NCBI RefSeq assembly: GCF_033958435.1 | Contig: NC_134152.1 | Span: 24,340,001-24,404,000 of the forward strand | Length of the DNA: 64,000 bases | From: Carettochelys insculpta | Taxonomy: Eukaryota; Chordata; Testudines; Carettochelyidae | Reading direction: 5' to 3' | Part shown: in pieces, positions 11,859 to 24,420 of the stretch | Layout of the letters: the number at the start of each line of letters is the position of its first letter | How positions within the stretch are numbered: position 1 is the stretch's first letter | Notes under the pieces: model-generated | What the model was told of the DNA's origin: nothing | Seen by the model: only the letters and a program-made list of their open reading frames with translations | Database searches by the model: none | Program-made: the position numbers and the translations under genes

Positions 11859-12277
11859 TGTTATGGGGTGTACCAACCCCGCACTGGCCAGGGGCTGAGG
11901 GCCAGGCATATTGGGGGGAGAAGGTCTTGTCCCCATGGCTCTGCTGGACATACTCCAGCTGCAGCCCTAGTATAAAGGCCAGAGAAGCCCATCAGTTGGG
12001 GGTTAACCAGCAGGGAAGAAGGAGCTCTCATCCTCACTTGGAAGCAGCAGCCTAAGGAGCAGCAGCCTGTCGGGGCTGACTGGGAGTAACTAGACACCTG
12101 GGCCTGAGAGATCAGGCCACTGGGCCCAAACTTAAAGGACTAGGCTGTTGCGCCTGACTCTGAGCGACTAGGCTGCTGGGCTGGAACTTAAAGGACTAGG
12201 CCACTGGGCCCAAACTTAAAAGGCCATTATGGGGCGCAACTCCTCAGAAGAGGCCTGGGTCTGGAGGTCCCATCACA
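11859..12277 (+). mobile_element. Possible solo LTR
   Basis: Begins TGTTATGGGGTGTACC and ends CCCATCACA, so it has TG...CA ends, with a TATAAAGG box at about 11972. It contains internal tandem units (next entry). No matching second LTR or gag/pol sequence is present and no target duplication was confirmed, so this is tentative. Confidence 0.35.
12085..12222 (+). repeat. Degenerate tandem repeat
   Basis: Repeated phrases such as GACTAGGC and GGGCCCAAACTTAAA alternate about every 30-45 bases, roughly three to four units. Confidence 0.6.
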
Positions 12278-12864
12278 GCCCGTAACTGATGTAAATGGTT
12301 TGTTCTCCATTTTGAGCTTTGCCTTCTGATGGCTTGGTAGTTGTGGAATGGTAAACCCCATCCTGCCCTGCTAGCCTATCTGCAGATTCCTTCTTACTGT
12401 GTATTTTTCAGGAAGATGTTGCTATTTAACCTGCACTCTGGCCATATCCTATAATTAGATCCAGCTCTACTGCACTGTCTGAGGATGGGGATTCGGGTGG
12501 GGAGTGGGTTCACAGCAGGCTAGAAAGCAACCGCAGCTGGCCTACAGAAAGCTCCCTTGGCATGGAGCACCCTGCCAGTGAAGGTGTGTTGGTTTCAGGC
12601 CCTGTGTCTCAGACACCATGTCCATTCAGGACACAAAGCCAGTCGCACAACTTAGAGAGGTCTGCATTAGTGGCTGCACATTAGGCAGGTGTATATGGAA
12701 AATGTGCACCCTACAGTACTTAAGACACAAGTGTATGAAATCAACTACCAGTGCTAAACAGGATGCTTCTTTACTGTGCTGTCTTCGGAAGTTTTAATCT
12801 AATTAGCATGAGAGCCTGTCATTTTAACAATATGTGCCTCAGGGCTGGAGTGCGTGGGTGTGTT

Positions 12865-12988
12865 AAGGCTCTGATCCATAGTAATGACAATTGCATCTTG
12901 TATCTTGATGCACGTGGAATCTGACAGCCTGAGTCAAATCCCATGGAGTCTTTCCAGTAATGTCATTGGGCTTTGGATCAGGCCCTCA
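12865..12988. mobile_element. Fold-back MITE remnant
   Basis: GGCTCTGATCCA at the left is mirrored by TGGATCAGGCCCT at the right. It resembles a class of old amniote MITEs that contain 'GATCC...GGATC' palindromes. Confidence 0.45.
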
Positions 12989-14630
12989 GTGAAGCGTGTA
13001 TCTGGCTCTTGTGGTCTGTAATGTTCTTCTCTTTCAGTGGACTGTGCATGCTTATTTATTTCTTATATGTATTAAAAGGTGGCACTTTCTTGTTTCTGTT
13101 GTCAGTGATGTGTCAGTCTTAAGAATTAAGACTTCTTAATGGGAAGTAATTCTAGTCTCATCCTTAGCTTTAAAAAGTCTCTCCATTATAGCAGCATTTT
13201 GTATGCGTTGGGAATGAATAAGCAACAAAATGTCCCATTAATACTGACCACTATTATTACTTACAATATGTAGCTCTTAATATATAATTATTATCAGATA
13301 CTGAACACAGTCATGCACTAGAAAATCTCTCCTCTCTGTTTCTGCTGATGGTACAGAATTATTGTGATTTATCCTTCTCATATCAGAAGCAATATGATTA
13401 TTCAGTTAATCTATTATTCATTTCACTCGTGATCCATTCTTTTCACATCCTTGCTCTGAGTCAATTTTCCCCTCCCTGCTATTTTAATAGAGTAGCATTT
13501 TAAATTGTGAGAACACCACATTAAACATGTATAAGATTTTATCTAATTTAAAATGCTTTCTTCTAGCAGGATATGCCTAATAAGCATAAAAACAATAATG
13601 CTCACAATGCTATGGCATATTAACACGACATATTGTGAAGGGTGTGTTTTTTTCAAAGAAAGCTAAGCACTAATTAATGAATATGTTAAAACTTTCTTGT
13701 ATTTCCCTGAAGCTGCAGCATGATTGACACAGAAAAGTACTTTTGACAGCGTAGCACTGCATATAAACTACTTTGAAGTTTATAAACACTGTTACTTGCT
13801 GTCTAATATGACATCTCTAAAACAACATGGATGTTCAGAGATGACCTGTCCCATTATTAATGTTATGTTGATGCTGATGTGTATGTCATCAATACATTTT
13901 GTATTTTAGCTGGCACTGGATGAGTATCTGTACTTCACCGGTGAGGGTACATTACAAATCCTTCTCCATTTACGCAACCTGGATTTTTATCTCAAGCAGT
14001 AGTAGCTCTTGCCTCTAGCTCTGGAAGTCCTCACTTCAGTCCCTGATGCATTGGCCAAGATAGAGGACATCAGGTATGGGATGAGGTAATAAAAAGTTAA
14101 AGCCTGCCAGACTTGCACATGTATTTAAAGTTAAATCTATGAGTTGTCTTACTGAGCTGGTTTGGGTTCTCCACCTTCTGTTAATTAGCACCACTGCTAA
14201 TTAGCTTGCATCACTGTCCGTTGAATTTTAGATAGTCAGGAAATTCAGACAAGTGAGGGGAGGGCAATTTGGACATGCAATTTGTAGGATTGATCATACA
14301 TAGTGGGCAATTCCATTCACAAATGGCTAAAATGAGCCATTACTTACCAAAATTAGCCGTGGCATACCACAGTGAACCTATTTTGTGTGCATAATCACAA
14401 TACCTGCCTGCCATTGCACATCCACACTGTCTGAAAATCTGGGCTGAAATGGAGTACAAAGAAATTCAGATAGGCAGATAAAGAGCACAGAAACTACAAT
14501 GTGTTTAATTTCTGAACACTGGAGAATGGTGATGGAGTGTACATACACAGTGCAAAAAACCCATGCAGCAGCAAGCATCAGAGCCTGGATCAACTGACTT
14601 GGGCTTGTGCTCCAGGACTAAAAAAAAGCT
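12989..14630. other. Repeat-poor AT-rich stretch, candidate conserved non-coding DNA
   Basis: About 1.6 kb in which I recognise no repeat and no gene. It holds several TAATTA-type motifs, including two identical TAATTAGC octamers at 14182 and 14198. Conservation is not testable here. Confidence 0.3.
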
Positions 14631-14805
14631 CCCCCCCCCGTCACTGGGTTTCAGACTTTAAGCACCATCCTGAGCAGAGATGTCTACGCTGCTTTTTATC
14701 CTAGCCCTGGAGTGTAATTCCTACAAGCCTTAGTCAGTTGACCCAGGGTCTGAGACTAATTGCTGTGGCATGTTTTTAGCTGTGTGCAGAGAAGAGCTGT
14801 TAGCT

Positions 14806-15110
14806 ATAGTAGGCCCTGGGGCAAGGTGTGGGAGATGGCAGCTCTGTGCCCCTGGAAAGGGCGGGGCCTCAGGCGGAGGAGGTGGGGCCAGAAGCAGTCC
14901 ACTATTGGTGCGGCTTAAAGGGCGGTATGGCCCCGTCCCCTAGCCTTCAGAGTGTGCTAAGCACCCAGCACAGCATTCCAGCTGCACTTTAAAGGGGCCT
15001 GTCACTCTGGCTTCCACCCTGCCACAGCAGCAGTGGTGGCCACTAGCTTGGGGCTCCTTTGAATTGCGAGGCCCGGGGGCAGTTACCTCCTTAGCTCCCC
15101 GCCTCCATCA
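14806..15110 (-). repeat. GC-rich dispersed repeat, copy 2
   Basis: Contains GGGCGGGGCC and GTGGGGCC motifs, then GGCCACTAGCTTGGGGCTCC and GGCCCGGGGGCAGTTACC. The last parts align with the copy at 27736-27975 (CAGCCCCCAGGGCAACTGCC) and, inverted, with 6583-6865. Confidence 0.5.
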
Positions 15111-15477
15111 GTGCCCCTGACTGTGTGGACAGACCCAGAAGTTCCAAATTACATAACAAAACTGCCTCAAGAGGTCACAGCATGTATTTTAAATATGTAA
15201 TTCCGTATGCGGGGATGACAAGGGTGTGTGTCAGAGTAAGGAATTATGGTTTTGATTCAGCAAACCACTTACATGTATGCTTGGCCCTAGTAAAATCAGT
15301 GCCTTTGGTTAGTAGTAGGAGTATCTGCATTCTCATTTTGGTAGTGCATAGGGGCCCTAGTTTTGGATGAGGACCCTTTGTGCTAGGAGCTGTACAAACT
15401 CTGGAGAAGAGACCCTTTGCAAGACTCCTGCACCCCCAACCCTTGACCTGAGCCTTCCCACGAATCCTATCTCCCTA

Positions 15478-15910
15478 TCATGAATGGTGTGGAGAAAGTG
15501 AATATAGAAAAATTATTTACCTTTTCCCATAATACAAGAACTAGGGCACACCAAATGAAATTGATGGGTAGTAGGTTCAAAACTAATAAAAGGAAATTTT
15601 TCTTCACACAGCGCACAGTCAACCTGTGGATCTCCTTGCCAGAGGAGGCTGTGAAGGCCAGGACTCTATTAGGGTTTAAAAAAGAGCTCAATAAATTTTT
15701 GCAAGTTAGGTCCATAAATGGCTATTAGCCAGGGGTAAAGTATGGTGCCCTAGCCTTCAGTACAAGGGCAGGAGATGGATGGCAGGAGATAATCACTTGA
15801 CCATTGTCTTCTGTTCTCCTTCTCTGGGGCACCTGGCATTGGCCACTGTCCTCAGATGGGATACTGGGCTGGATGGACCTTTGGTCTGACCCAGTATGGC
15901 CGTTCTTATT
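15478..15910 (+). mobile_element. CR1-group LINE 3' end (second subfamily)
   Basis: Plus-strand LINE end with coding remnant at 15480-15728 ([52 protein letters not shown]). The 3' UTR ends GACCCAGTATGGCCGTTCTT, common in turtle and crocodile CR1 subfamilies. The element splits a C-rich repeat seen at 15430-15477 and 15911-16180. Confidence 0.85.
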
Positions 15911-16180
15911 GTGAACCCCCCACCCCTACCCTGAGTCTCTCACCACCTGTCCTGACTCCTGCACCCCCATCCCCTGCCCTAACCCCTCCATAGCTTCCAG
16001 TTCCCTGCCCTGAACGCCCCATCACCATCCAGCCCTCTGCCTTGAGCCACACCTCCACCCAACCCCTGCCCTGACTTCTGCACCCTCAATACTCTGCCCT
16101 GAGGCCCTCACTCCCAGACTGTTGCCCTTACTCATGCACCTCTTCTCACTCTGCCTTGAGCCCCCACAAGGACCTGAGCA
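15911..16180. repeat. C-rich degenerate minisatellite
   Basis: Repeated phrases of the type CCCCTGCCCTGA and CTGCACCCCCA. A similar G-rich array on the other strand occurs inside the hAT-like element at 59193. Confidence 0.55.
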
Positions 16181-17179
16181 AATCTGGGTGAATCCTCTAG
16201 TTTTGCTATAAAATAATAGGACCAAATTACTGATGAACTGCATCATACGTGTCATAATTCTATGTTACGGGGTGGTCAGAAAAAAAGGAAACAAACATTT
16301 GAAATCCTAGTGTTCTGGACCCCAGTGTAGCAGCCGAAAGAATAACTGAAATAAATTAAGAACTAGGAAAAAGAATCCCAGCAAATAAATCACAAGAATC
16401 TTTAGTTCAGTGATTTTTGTATTAGTGATGCTCCATTGATTACTGTGTCTGAGAGCTCTAGAGAATAAAATCCACTATTTAATCACAGCTTAGTCATTGT
16501 TTGACCAATCTGGCACTTTAGCATTGTTCCATAAGCACTGGCAAGAGCAGTACTGGCTTCCCTGTGCTGTCAGCATCCCCCTTAAAAGGAATCCCCTTCT
16601 GGAGGTGACACAGCAGGTAAGAAAGTACCACAGGCTCCCTCTGCTCCTGAGAATAAAACTTCATTGGGAGAACAGCCCTTGAAACCAGCTATTATTAATG
16701 AATCAAATCTGGCAGTCCTCAGCCCAACAATATTTCCATCACTGAGAGTAGTGCTGTCCCATCCATAAGATGAAGTGTGTGACTTCCCCAGGGCCCATGT
16801 TTTGGGGGCCCACACTGGCTGCCCCAACCATCCTATGGATGCAAGGGACCAGGGAATTAGGGGGTCTGGTGCTGCGGCAGCTGGGGTTCCCGTCCTCCCC
16901 ACCCCTACTCACTGCATGGGTGGTGGAAGCTTGGCAGCCTGCTCTCCTGCACCACTCTCCCAGCCCGCTGCATCCAATCCTCTGCAGCAGTGGGAAGTGG
17001 AGCCTCTGACACCAGGTGCTCCACTTCCTGACACTGTGCAGGGCTGGGAGGGCAGCAGAGCAGGGCAGAGCACTGCTTCAGCTTCTGTTGACCAAGTGTT
17101 GAATGAGAGGTGACCTCTGCTGCCACAGCACCAGGCCCCGTAATCCCCTAGCAATGTTGCTTGGGGAGGGACGGGGCTG
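16181..17179. other. No gene recognised; GC-rich from 16780
   Basis: From about 16780 to 17160 the sequence is GC-rich with long open frames on both strands but no conserved protein motif. It is probably a degraded repeat. Confidence 0.4.
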
Positions 17180-17452
17180 GGGAAGCCTTCAGCTACGTGA
17201 AGGGGAATTACAAAGAGGATGGAAAAAGGCTGTTGTCTAGGTTGGATGTTAGGAAAAACTATTTCACTAAGAGGGTAGTGAAGCACTGGAATAGGTTACC
17301 TAGAGAGGTGGTGGAATCCCCATCCCTAGAGGTTTTTAAGTCCTGGCTTGACAAAGCCCTGACTGGGAAGATTTAGTTGGGATTGGCCCTGCTTAGAGCA
17401 GGGAGTTGGATCTGATGACTCCTGAGGTCTCTTCCAACCCTATGATTCTAAG
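17180..17452 (+). mobile_element. CR1 LINE 3' end
   Basis: Plus strand. The frame to 17376 ends [39 protein letters not shown] then stop, which is the C-terminus of CR1 ORF2. The 3' UTR follows, ending CAACCCTATGATTCTAA. Confidence 0.9.
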
Positions 17453-20400
17453 GGGTGAGCCTGAGGCATGTTGAGGGCTGTCCTGGTCCTGAGCTTAGGG
17501 CACTTGCAGCGGATTGCCTCAGGCCCCGCCTTCCCCTCAGGACAGTCCTGGCTGGGAGTTGTAGTAGAATAAAAATTCGATTTATTCCAGGTCTGAAATA
17601 GCGTGGTGGTAGTGGTGGTGGGAAGCCTCCGTGAGTTCATTTGATCTTGACAAGAACAAAATTATTCCAGAATAGTATGTAAAGAAACATTGGTCCATAC
17701 AAAAGCCGGGCCCACACAGGGATGGAGTCAATATTAGGCAGAGATGAAGGCCTGAAGACTGCATAGAGGGAAGGCCTGGACACTGTGAAGACAATGTCCA
17801 AGACGTGCATTTTTATTTCCCTAAGTGAGTTATTAAGGGAAGATTCCAGCTGGCCTCTGTTATCTGAACCATTTAAGAAATATGTGGGTGTCTTTTCCAT
17901 ACACGGTCTTTCTTACTGGCTTGGTGAGAGCAGGAGAACTTGGCTGATAAAACAGCATTCCACTCCATGTGTCATCAGGGCATGCAAGCTGTTTACATCT
18001 GTAATTACACAGATCTCTAAAGTAAATGTCAAAGCTAGGAGGTCTCTGCAATGCACTGTTATAGAATATTGATACTCTTGAGAAGACAAAGAGTCATGTT
18101 TGTATTCCCTCTCTTTTCCCATGTTCTTTGCAATAATTGTATAGTCCAGAGGCACGTTGAAACCACTGGCAAGGAAGAGTGAAGTCTGCTCTAAAACCTG
18201 AGCTGAGCGGCTGCTGCGTTTTAGCTTGTGAGCTCAGGGTGAGCAAACTTTTTACGTCAGGCCCCAGTTTTCCTCCCTGCAATTAGCGTGGTTCCCCAAC
18301 CTGTCTAATGTAATCCAAACCGATGAAATATTCAGTTATGTTTGTATGAAAAATAACCCTTTCGGCATGTGTAAGAAAATAAATTTGTCGAATGTAAAAA
18401 TGTTATTAATCAGGATATAAATGTGAACACACATCCATAAAAACAGTAGCATCTTTCAACATTTTAATGAGATGGATGAACTGAGACCCGGCACCAATCA
18501 CGCTGCACCGCCCTTCAAAAATGTCACACACACACACACACCTCTCACTTCACTCACCACTGCTTTAGCCCCTAAGGTCACAGGTTCCTATGCTGTTATC
18601 AGTACCTGGGCCAAAACCTAAGCCCCTCCTCTGAACAACTCTAGTGAAGGGATTCAGAAGCGAAATCCGTACAGATCCATGTATTGCAGTTGGCTCCTTT
18701 CTTTGTAATGGACCAATCCAAACCTTGAGATTCAAGCACTCCCAGACTTAAAAGGGTCCAAAAATTGGGGTTTTGCAGAAGTTTTGCAGTTCAAGCCTGT
18801 CTCTAGGTGCAGTGTTGTTCTTACTGATGCTGAAAGTGTGTTGAAGGCTTTTTGCCTGTCTGGTGTTCTAGCATTTCTCCATAATAACAACATATAGTTC
18901 AGCAGCTTTTTCTTGCTTTGTTTTTTATGTTAATTATTTCTTTTTGTGCCTGAATGCCTGGAGGCAATATTGAATCTGAGATCTGAAAGGGTAGGAGGAT
19001 GGAGAAGAAGTTAATCAAAGGCCTAATAGTCAGAAAAGATTGAGTGCAGCTATTACTTCTGTGTTAATGTTGACGGGCTCCTAATGATTATTCAGGAGGC
19101 TGGAGGAGAGAATCCAGCAAAAAGATTTGGCTCAGCAGTCCCCACCACAGGTCTGTAATACTTATAACTTCCATTTTGGCAGGGGCAATGCAGCCCATCG
19201 TATGTCCAGCATGGTTACAGGGAGTTCCTCACCGTAGTGACTGGTTGTAAGAGCTGGATACTGAGGACTCTGGTGTAACAAGGGGGCAAAAGAAGCTGAT
19301 GAGGGGTTCTGTCATTTGACTATCCTGTGGAACTGGGGCCAAAATACATCTTCAATTTATCAGGACAAATTGCTCACTCAGATTCACTGCTTCAGTTCTG
19401 CTGAAGGCAGTTAGGGCTGTACTACTGCAATGCTTCTCATCTAGAGAGATGTGTACCTCAGGGGTATTCAGAGGTCTTCTGGGGGTACTCAACTCACCTA
19501 GATCAGCGCTTCTCAATTTCAGCTCCCAGAGGGGTCACGGGACAGGTGGTGATGGTGCAGGGGTTGCAAGAGCAGGGCCAGCCTTAGGAGCGGCAAGAAG
19601 GGCAACTGTCTGGGGTTCCATGCCACAGAAGACGCAATGAAGCTAAGTTACATGCTCTGCTCCACCCTGACCCCAAACCTGCTGGCATTTTGCACAGCAC
19701 AGCTGCTGCATTTAAAAATGGCAGGGAGCTCCCAGCTGTTGCTACTATGGCATTGTCAGTGTCCATGGGAGCCCTTTTAAGTCATCTGTGCCCCTAGGCA
19801 ATTACGTCCTTTGTCTCTGGGCCCCAGTCAACAGCCCGGATTGCAACAGGTCCAAGGGAGACAACGCTCACCCATCCTTTCATTATGAGTAGATGGGAGG
19901 AAAATCCTGAAATTATCTGAGTGGGTTTCTAGAAACTCTTTTCTGCTGTAACACATGGTCACAAGAGGGGAGAAAACCTGATAGTTCAGGTTCTGTAGGC
20001 TGAATCTAGAGCCAAATACCCAGCAACCATCTCTACGTCTCTCCAAAAGTGTATAATCTCTGTAAGAGTCTCTTGGAAAGCAACCTCTAAGTGGAGCACC
20101 CATCACAGGAGCTACACACCACTTAGATTTGGTCTGAAATGTGACATTTGAGGAGTATTTAACTCAAAATGACTCAGCAAGCACCTAGCAAATTATTGAA
20201 TGCTGAAGTAATAATTAAAAATGGAATTGGAACCCTGGTCTTCCTACAATAACTATGTTCTGGGTGTTGGTATCAAGATGAGGAACAGAAGAGAGCAGTT
20301 CTGGATATGGCTGATTCAGGGAAGGATTGAGGTGTGTTGCACATGGAAAATGGAAAAAGCATGTGGAATGCTGGATATACAGGCAAAATGGGGTGCTGTC

Positions 20401-20823
20401 AAGGGTTGTAGTTGACTTAGGAAGGGAAGAAACTGAAAAAGTGAGGGTGAAGAAAGAAAAAAGCCTGCACGTTAATCATCCGTTTTATTTCACAGAGACA
20501 GAAAAAAGAAAAAGGCAAAAGGGGAAAGCTTAAGTTCTGAGCATTCAAAATTTAGAAATTAGAGAATTTAAAATAAAAAAACATGAATAAAGTGTAATTT
20601 TTCTATTTCATACTATGGGAACATAAAAACTTCAAGCTTCCTAAATTTCTCGCAAAACTGTTTTCCATTTTTTTGTTGAGTTCTACTCTTCAAGGTAGAA
20701 ATGGTCTCTGGGTATGTGTTTGCACAGCACCTTGTATACCTGGTCTTGGCTGAGGCTTCTAGATGCTACTGTAGTATAAGGAATCATTAAAAGACAAAGC
20801 CTGAAAATTCACTCTCTCTAAAG
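17453..20823. other. No gene; degraded hAT ends and a CA microsatellite
   Basis: CAGGGTGAGCAAACTTTTTA at 18235 and CAGCGCTTCTCAATTTC at 19505 look like left ends of hAT-type elements whose right ends are not clear. CACACACACACACA occurs near 18527. No coding exon is supportable. Confidence 0.4.
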
Positions 20824-21540
20824 CATGGTTTCCTAACCTGGGGGTGGGGGGCCATGAAGAAATTCCAGGGGAGGCGTGAGGAAACCCAGTCCCCCCCCCC
20901 AGCTTTTCCCCCAACCCAAGAAAGAGCCGGTCTTTGCTTCCGGCTCTTAGCCACTGCCATTTCACATGGGCGACCTGGCTCAGCTGCTATAAAAAGCAGG
21001 CAGGTGGCAGAGGCCCATGTGGAGCTAGCTGCCTCCTGCAAAGGTGAGCGAATGTGGGTTGTGGGCAGGAGGAGGATGGGGTTAGATGGAGGGGCTGGTG
21101 GTGCCTGGCTTTGGGGGAGGGGAGGGGCTCCGGTGGGCGGCCCCAACAGTGCAGGGCTCAGGCAGCTGGCAAGTTTGGGCTGCACCGGGCACCTGCAAGG
21201 TGGGGCCTGTGCCGTTAGCCTGGATGATCTATAGTCAGTCTCCTAGGATTTCCCAACTTATGAAGAAAATGCAGTACCATCTTGCACATTACATTAATTT
21301 GCTTCTGATGTTTCTGATGTTAAATTACATTTTTCTTAAATTTTTGGGCCATTAAAAACTATTTGTGCTTATTTTTGATTTTAAATAACATTTTTATATC
21401 AAGATTTTGTTTATTTTAAATTACTAATTGAATTTTTTATTAAAAGGGGTTTGGCTGATGGTAAAGAAGAAGTGTGGGGGCGTGAGGGTTTCACAAAAAC
21501 CAAAAGGTGGGTGTGATGCCGAAAAGTTTGGGAACCACTG
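20824..21540. mobile_element. Non-autonomous hAT element, about 717 bp
   Basis: The left end CATGGTTTCCTAACCTG and right end AGTTTGGGAACCACTG are imperfect inverted repeats of the common hAT end CAGTGGTTCCCAAACT. The flanks are ctctaaag and ctcataaag, an 8-bp duplication with one inserted base. The interior has a C-homopolymer and a GC-rich part; the open frames in it are not transposase. Confidence 0.7.
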
Positions 21541-22727
21541 CTCATAAAGTGATCAGGTTAATCTTCTACATAAGTAGGGGAAGTTGTGGGTATATGTTGC
21601 AGAGAAGGGTTGGAGAGAAAGGAAAATGCCGAAGAAAACAAGGTAAAAAATGGAAGATTAAGTTGGAAGAACGGTATAGAGCTAGAAAGACAATGTGCAG
21701 AAGGAAAAGAGAAAAGGTCTAATGGAAAATTAAATGCCCGATATCACAGGTGATCCAAGCTTCAGCATTTGGATCTGGTGTTGAACTAGATTCACAGGCT
21801 TGGCAATACTTTGTGGGGTCCGGTATACAGAGGAAAGCTTCAAAGTCTAGGTCTGAACCTGCCCAAAGCTTGAAACTACTTGAATCTTGCTTTTAGAGCA
21901 CCTTAGAGACCTCTCTTTTGGGGAGAGTCTGTCTATTGGTCATGTACAGCCCAGACTTCCCCTTTGCTAGCATTACATGTAGCTGGTTTAGGCTTGTGTT
22001 TGTGTTCCCTCACAGACTTTCCGTGTGACCATGGGCCAATCCGTCAGACAGGCAATCTCTGTTCCACCTCTGTAAAATTAGCTAACACCACTGCCCTGCC
22101 TTATGTGGGAGCAGTGAAGCACCGAGGTACTATTGTGCTGGGACTGTGTAAGTGCAAGAGATAGGACGATATGTAAATATTCACAGCAAATATTTTGAAA
22201 ATGTGTTTTCTATCTGTAAGCCAGGCTACCGCTCCATCTCACACAAAGTTAGTTCTGTATCGTACAGGAGGTCTAATTTTTTTTCTTTCACTTAAAAGCG
22301 GGCAGGAGGAGAGAGTTCTGCCTATGGCCTGGCTTTCATACATGCTTTGCACGCAGCACAAGCTCTTTATAATTCATCAAAAACCCAAACATAATGAGAC
22401 AAGGTTTCTTGCTGTAATGGGATGTTCTTCCTGATGTCTCTGCAACATTAAAAGTAATGAAAGCCGTGTCAGGCTGGCAGTTCACAGTGAGTTAGTAGTA
22501 TGGGGAGGCATGTCTGTGCCTGTGGATATTCATCATCCTACTTCAATGAGGTTCCAAACCAAACCATGAGCCTCCTTTTCTCAGTGAATTTGCTGGAACT
22601 GAACATGGGTTGAAATGGCCAACTTTATACTTAACTAGTTTCAAAGGCTGTCAGACTTGCCTTTGTAGTTTACAGGGTCCACTGCTGCCCCCTGCTGTCA
22701 CTTTGCTCTCCTACACAGGGACACCGG
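21541..22727. other. No gene; possible MIR remnant near 22020-22160
   Basis: GTGTGACCATGGGCCAATCC and CACCTCTGTAAAATTAGC resemble the 3' part of a MIR SINE on the plus strand. Nothing else was recognised. Confidence 0.4.
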
Positions 22728-23012
22728 GGGTGCACCTACACTGGGAATTAACTTTGAAGTTAACTTCCTAGTTCAGCACTACTTCGGAGTAGCCAGCAAA
22801 GAGTCTAGACGCATTTTCCCTTACTTCAAAGTTAACTTTGAAGTAGGGAGCCCAACTTCGAAGTCCTTACTCCATTCCCGGGAATGAAGTAGGGCCCTAC
22901 TTCGAAGTTTAACTTTGAAGTAGGGTGTTTGTAGGCGTTCAAAATTGCTTACTTCAAAGTTGTACTTCGAAGTAAGCAACTTTGAATTTATTTTTGCCAT
23001 GGAGACACAGCC
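22728..23012. mobile_element. Palindromic PIF/Harbinger-like MITE (TTCGAAG family)
   Basis: Starts GGGTGCACCTACACTGGGAA and ends GGAGACACAGCCC. The inside is rich in alternating CTTTGAAGTTAAC and ACTTCGAAGT phrases that fold on themselves. It closely resembles the element at 57197-57497. Confidence 0.7.
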
Positions 23013-24182
23013 CTTGTGTAGTCAGACTATGCATCCTTAGCCAGAGAACTTGGCTGTAGGAGAGAGAACATTACAGCTTTAAGCTTTTTTGTTTTGTTTT
23101 ATATGACACTGCAAACCCTAACTTCCTGAGCCTCGGAGAAGGAGGGCGCCCTGAGGAAACCAGTCCACCTTGGCACCAGCTCCTAGAGGAGTCAGTAAAG
23201 ATTTCACCAAGCTCCCTTCTGGATGACATGCAGTTCAGCCTTTTTTGAAAGAACAGACTTTTACTTACACAGCTCTTCAAAGCATGGAAGGAAGGGCTGC
23301 TCCTGCAATGAGTCCTGCAAGGACCCTGACAAACACCAAACAGGAGACATACAAGAATGCCAAGTGCACGCAGGTCTTCACTGATTTTTGGGGGGGGGTC
23401 AGTTCTCTTAGACATGCAATTCCCTTTACTTCAGTGGGAATTCCGTAGGTCTCTGTAAAGATGGAATTGTCTCATCATATATATGCAGTAAAATTCTCTG
23501 CATGCAGATTTATTCCATTTGCTTGCTAGTACTTATCCTTTCATCTCCCTTGAAATTCAAACCACAAGTGCTTTGATAAATGAACCAAAACGGGAAGTGG
23601 GTTTATTGTTCTCTATTAAAAAGTTGTTTGGTAACTTCCTTGTCTTCCACTAATCCCTGACAGTGAAACACAGCCAGCACTAATCATGGCATTGTAGAGA
23701 GAGATAGGGCTTTGCACAATGCTTTCTGAAGGTGGGTGATGTTGTACTTCTGTGCCCTGCATACTCCAGTGTGCATTTGGGCTCTGCTAAGTAGATGGGC
23801 TTTTGTGTGCCCCTATGTGTACACTTACAAAATTGAGACATGTTTATTTTATTTCCTTTCTAGTCTGCGAAACAGCATCAATATTATTTAACGGAAAAAC
23901 CCATTTGGTTTCACTGTGATTCTGTCAGAAGTGAGCACAGAAGACTCGGAACATGTGAAATCCTTTCTGTTTCTGCATGATGTGAATCAAAAACCAAGAC
24001 AAAGCCAAAACACAACAGAGAAACACTCTAACCCCATCTGCTACTAGTAGTTCCTACAGTTTGTTTTCTTGCAGATCAAAGTCTGACCTTTAGGAATGTC
24101 CATGGCAATGGGATAGAGTGCAGTCAGAACTCTCATTTCATGCTTCCCCAGTGAGAAGGTCAAGCCCATCAAAGGAGGCATT
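23013..24182. other. No gene recognised
   Basis: Unassigned intergenic DNA. Confidence 0.4.
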
Positions 24183-24420
24183 TCCCTGAGGGCTTGGCAA
24201 TTCAAAAGGGCCCTTTAAATGGCCACCAAAGCACCTCTTGGTGTGCTCCAGGCAGCGCTGAGGGTTCAGGGGAAGGCCATGTCATGGGTGGGACACTGCT
24301 GGTTGCTCTGACCCGCCCCCTTCCACACAAGGCCCTGCCCCCTCTGGGAGCACAGAGCTATTCCCACCCCTACACCTTGTCCAGAGGCCAGGCAAGGCTA
24401 TCAGCACCACTGATTAAATT
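24183..24420 (+). repeat. GC-rich dispersed repeat, copy 3
   Basis: TCCCTGAGGGCTTGGCAATT, CTCTTGGTGTGCTCCAGG and AAGGCCCTGCCCC align in order with 6583-6865. Confidence 0.55.

Noticed and set aside
18234..18520. Complete hAT element
   Set aside because: Only a left end is recognisable; no right end or target duplication was found.
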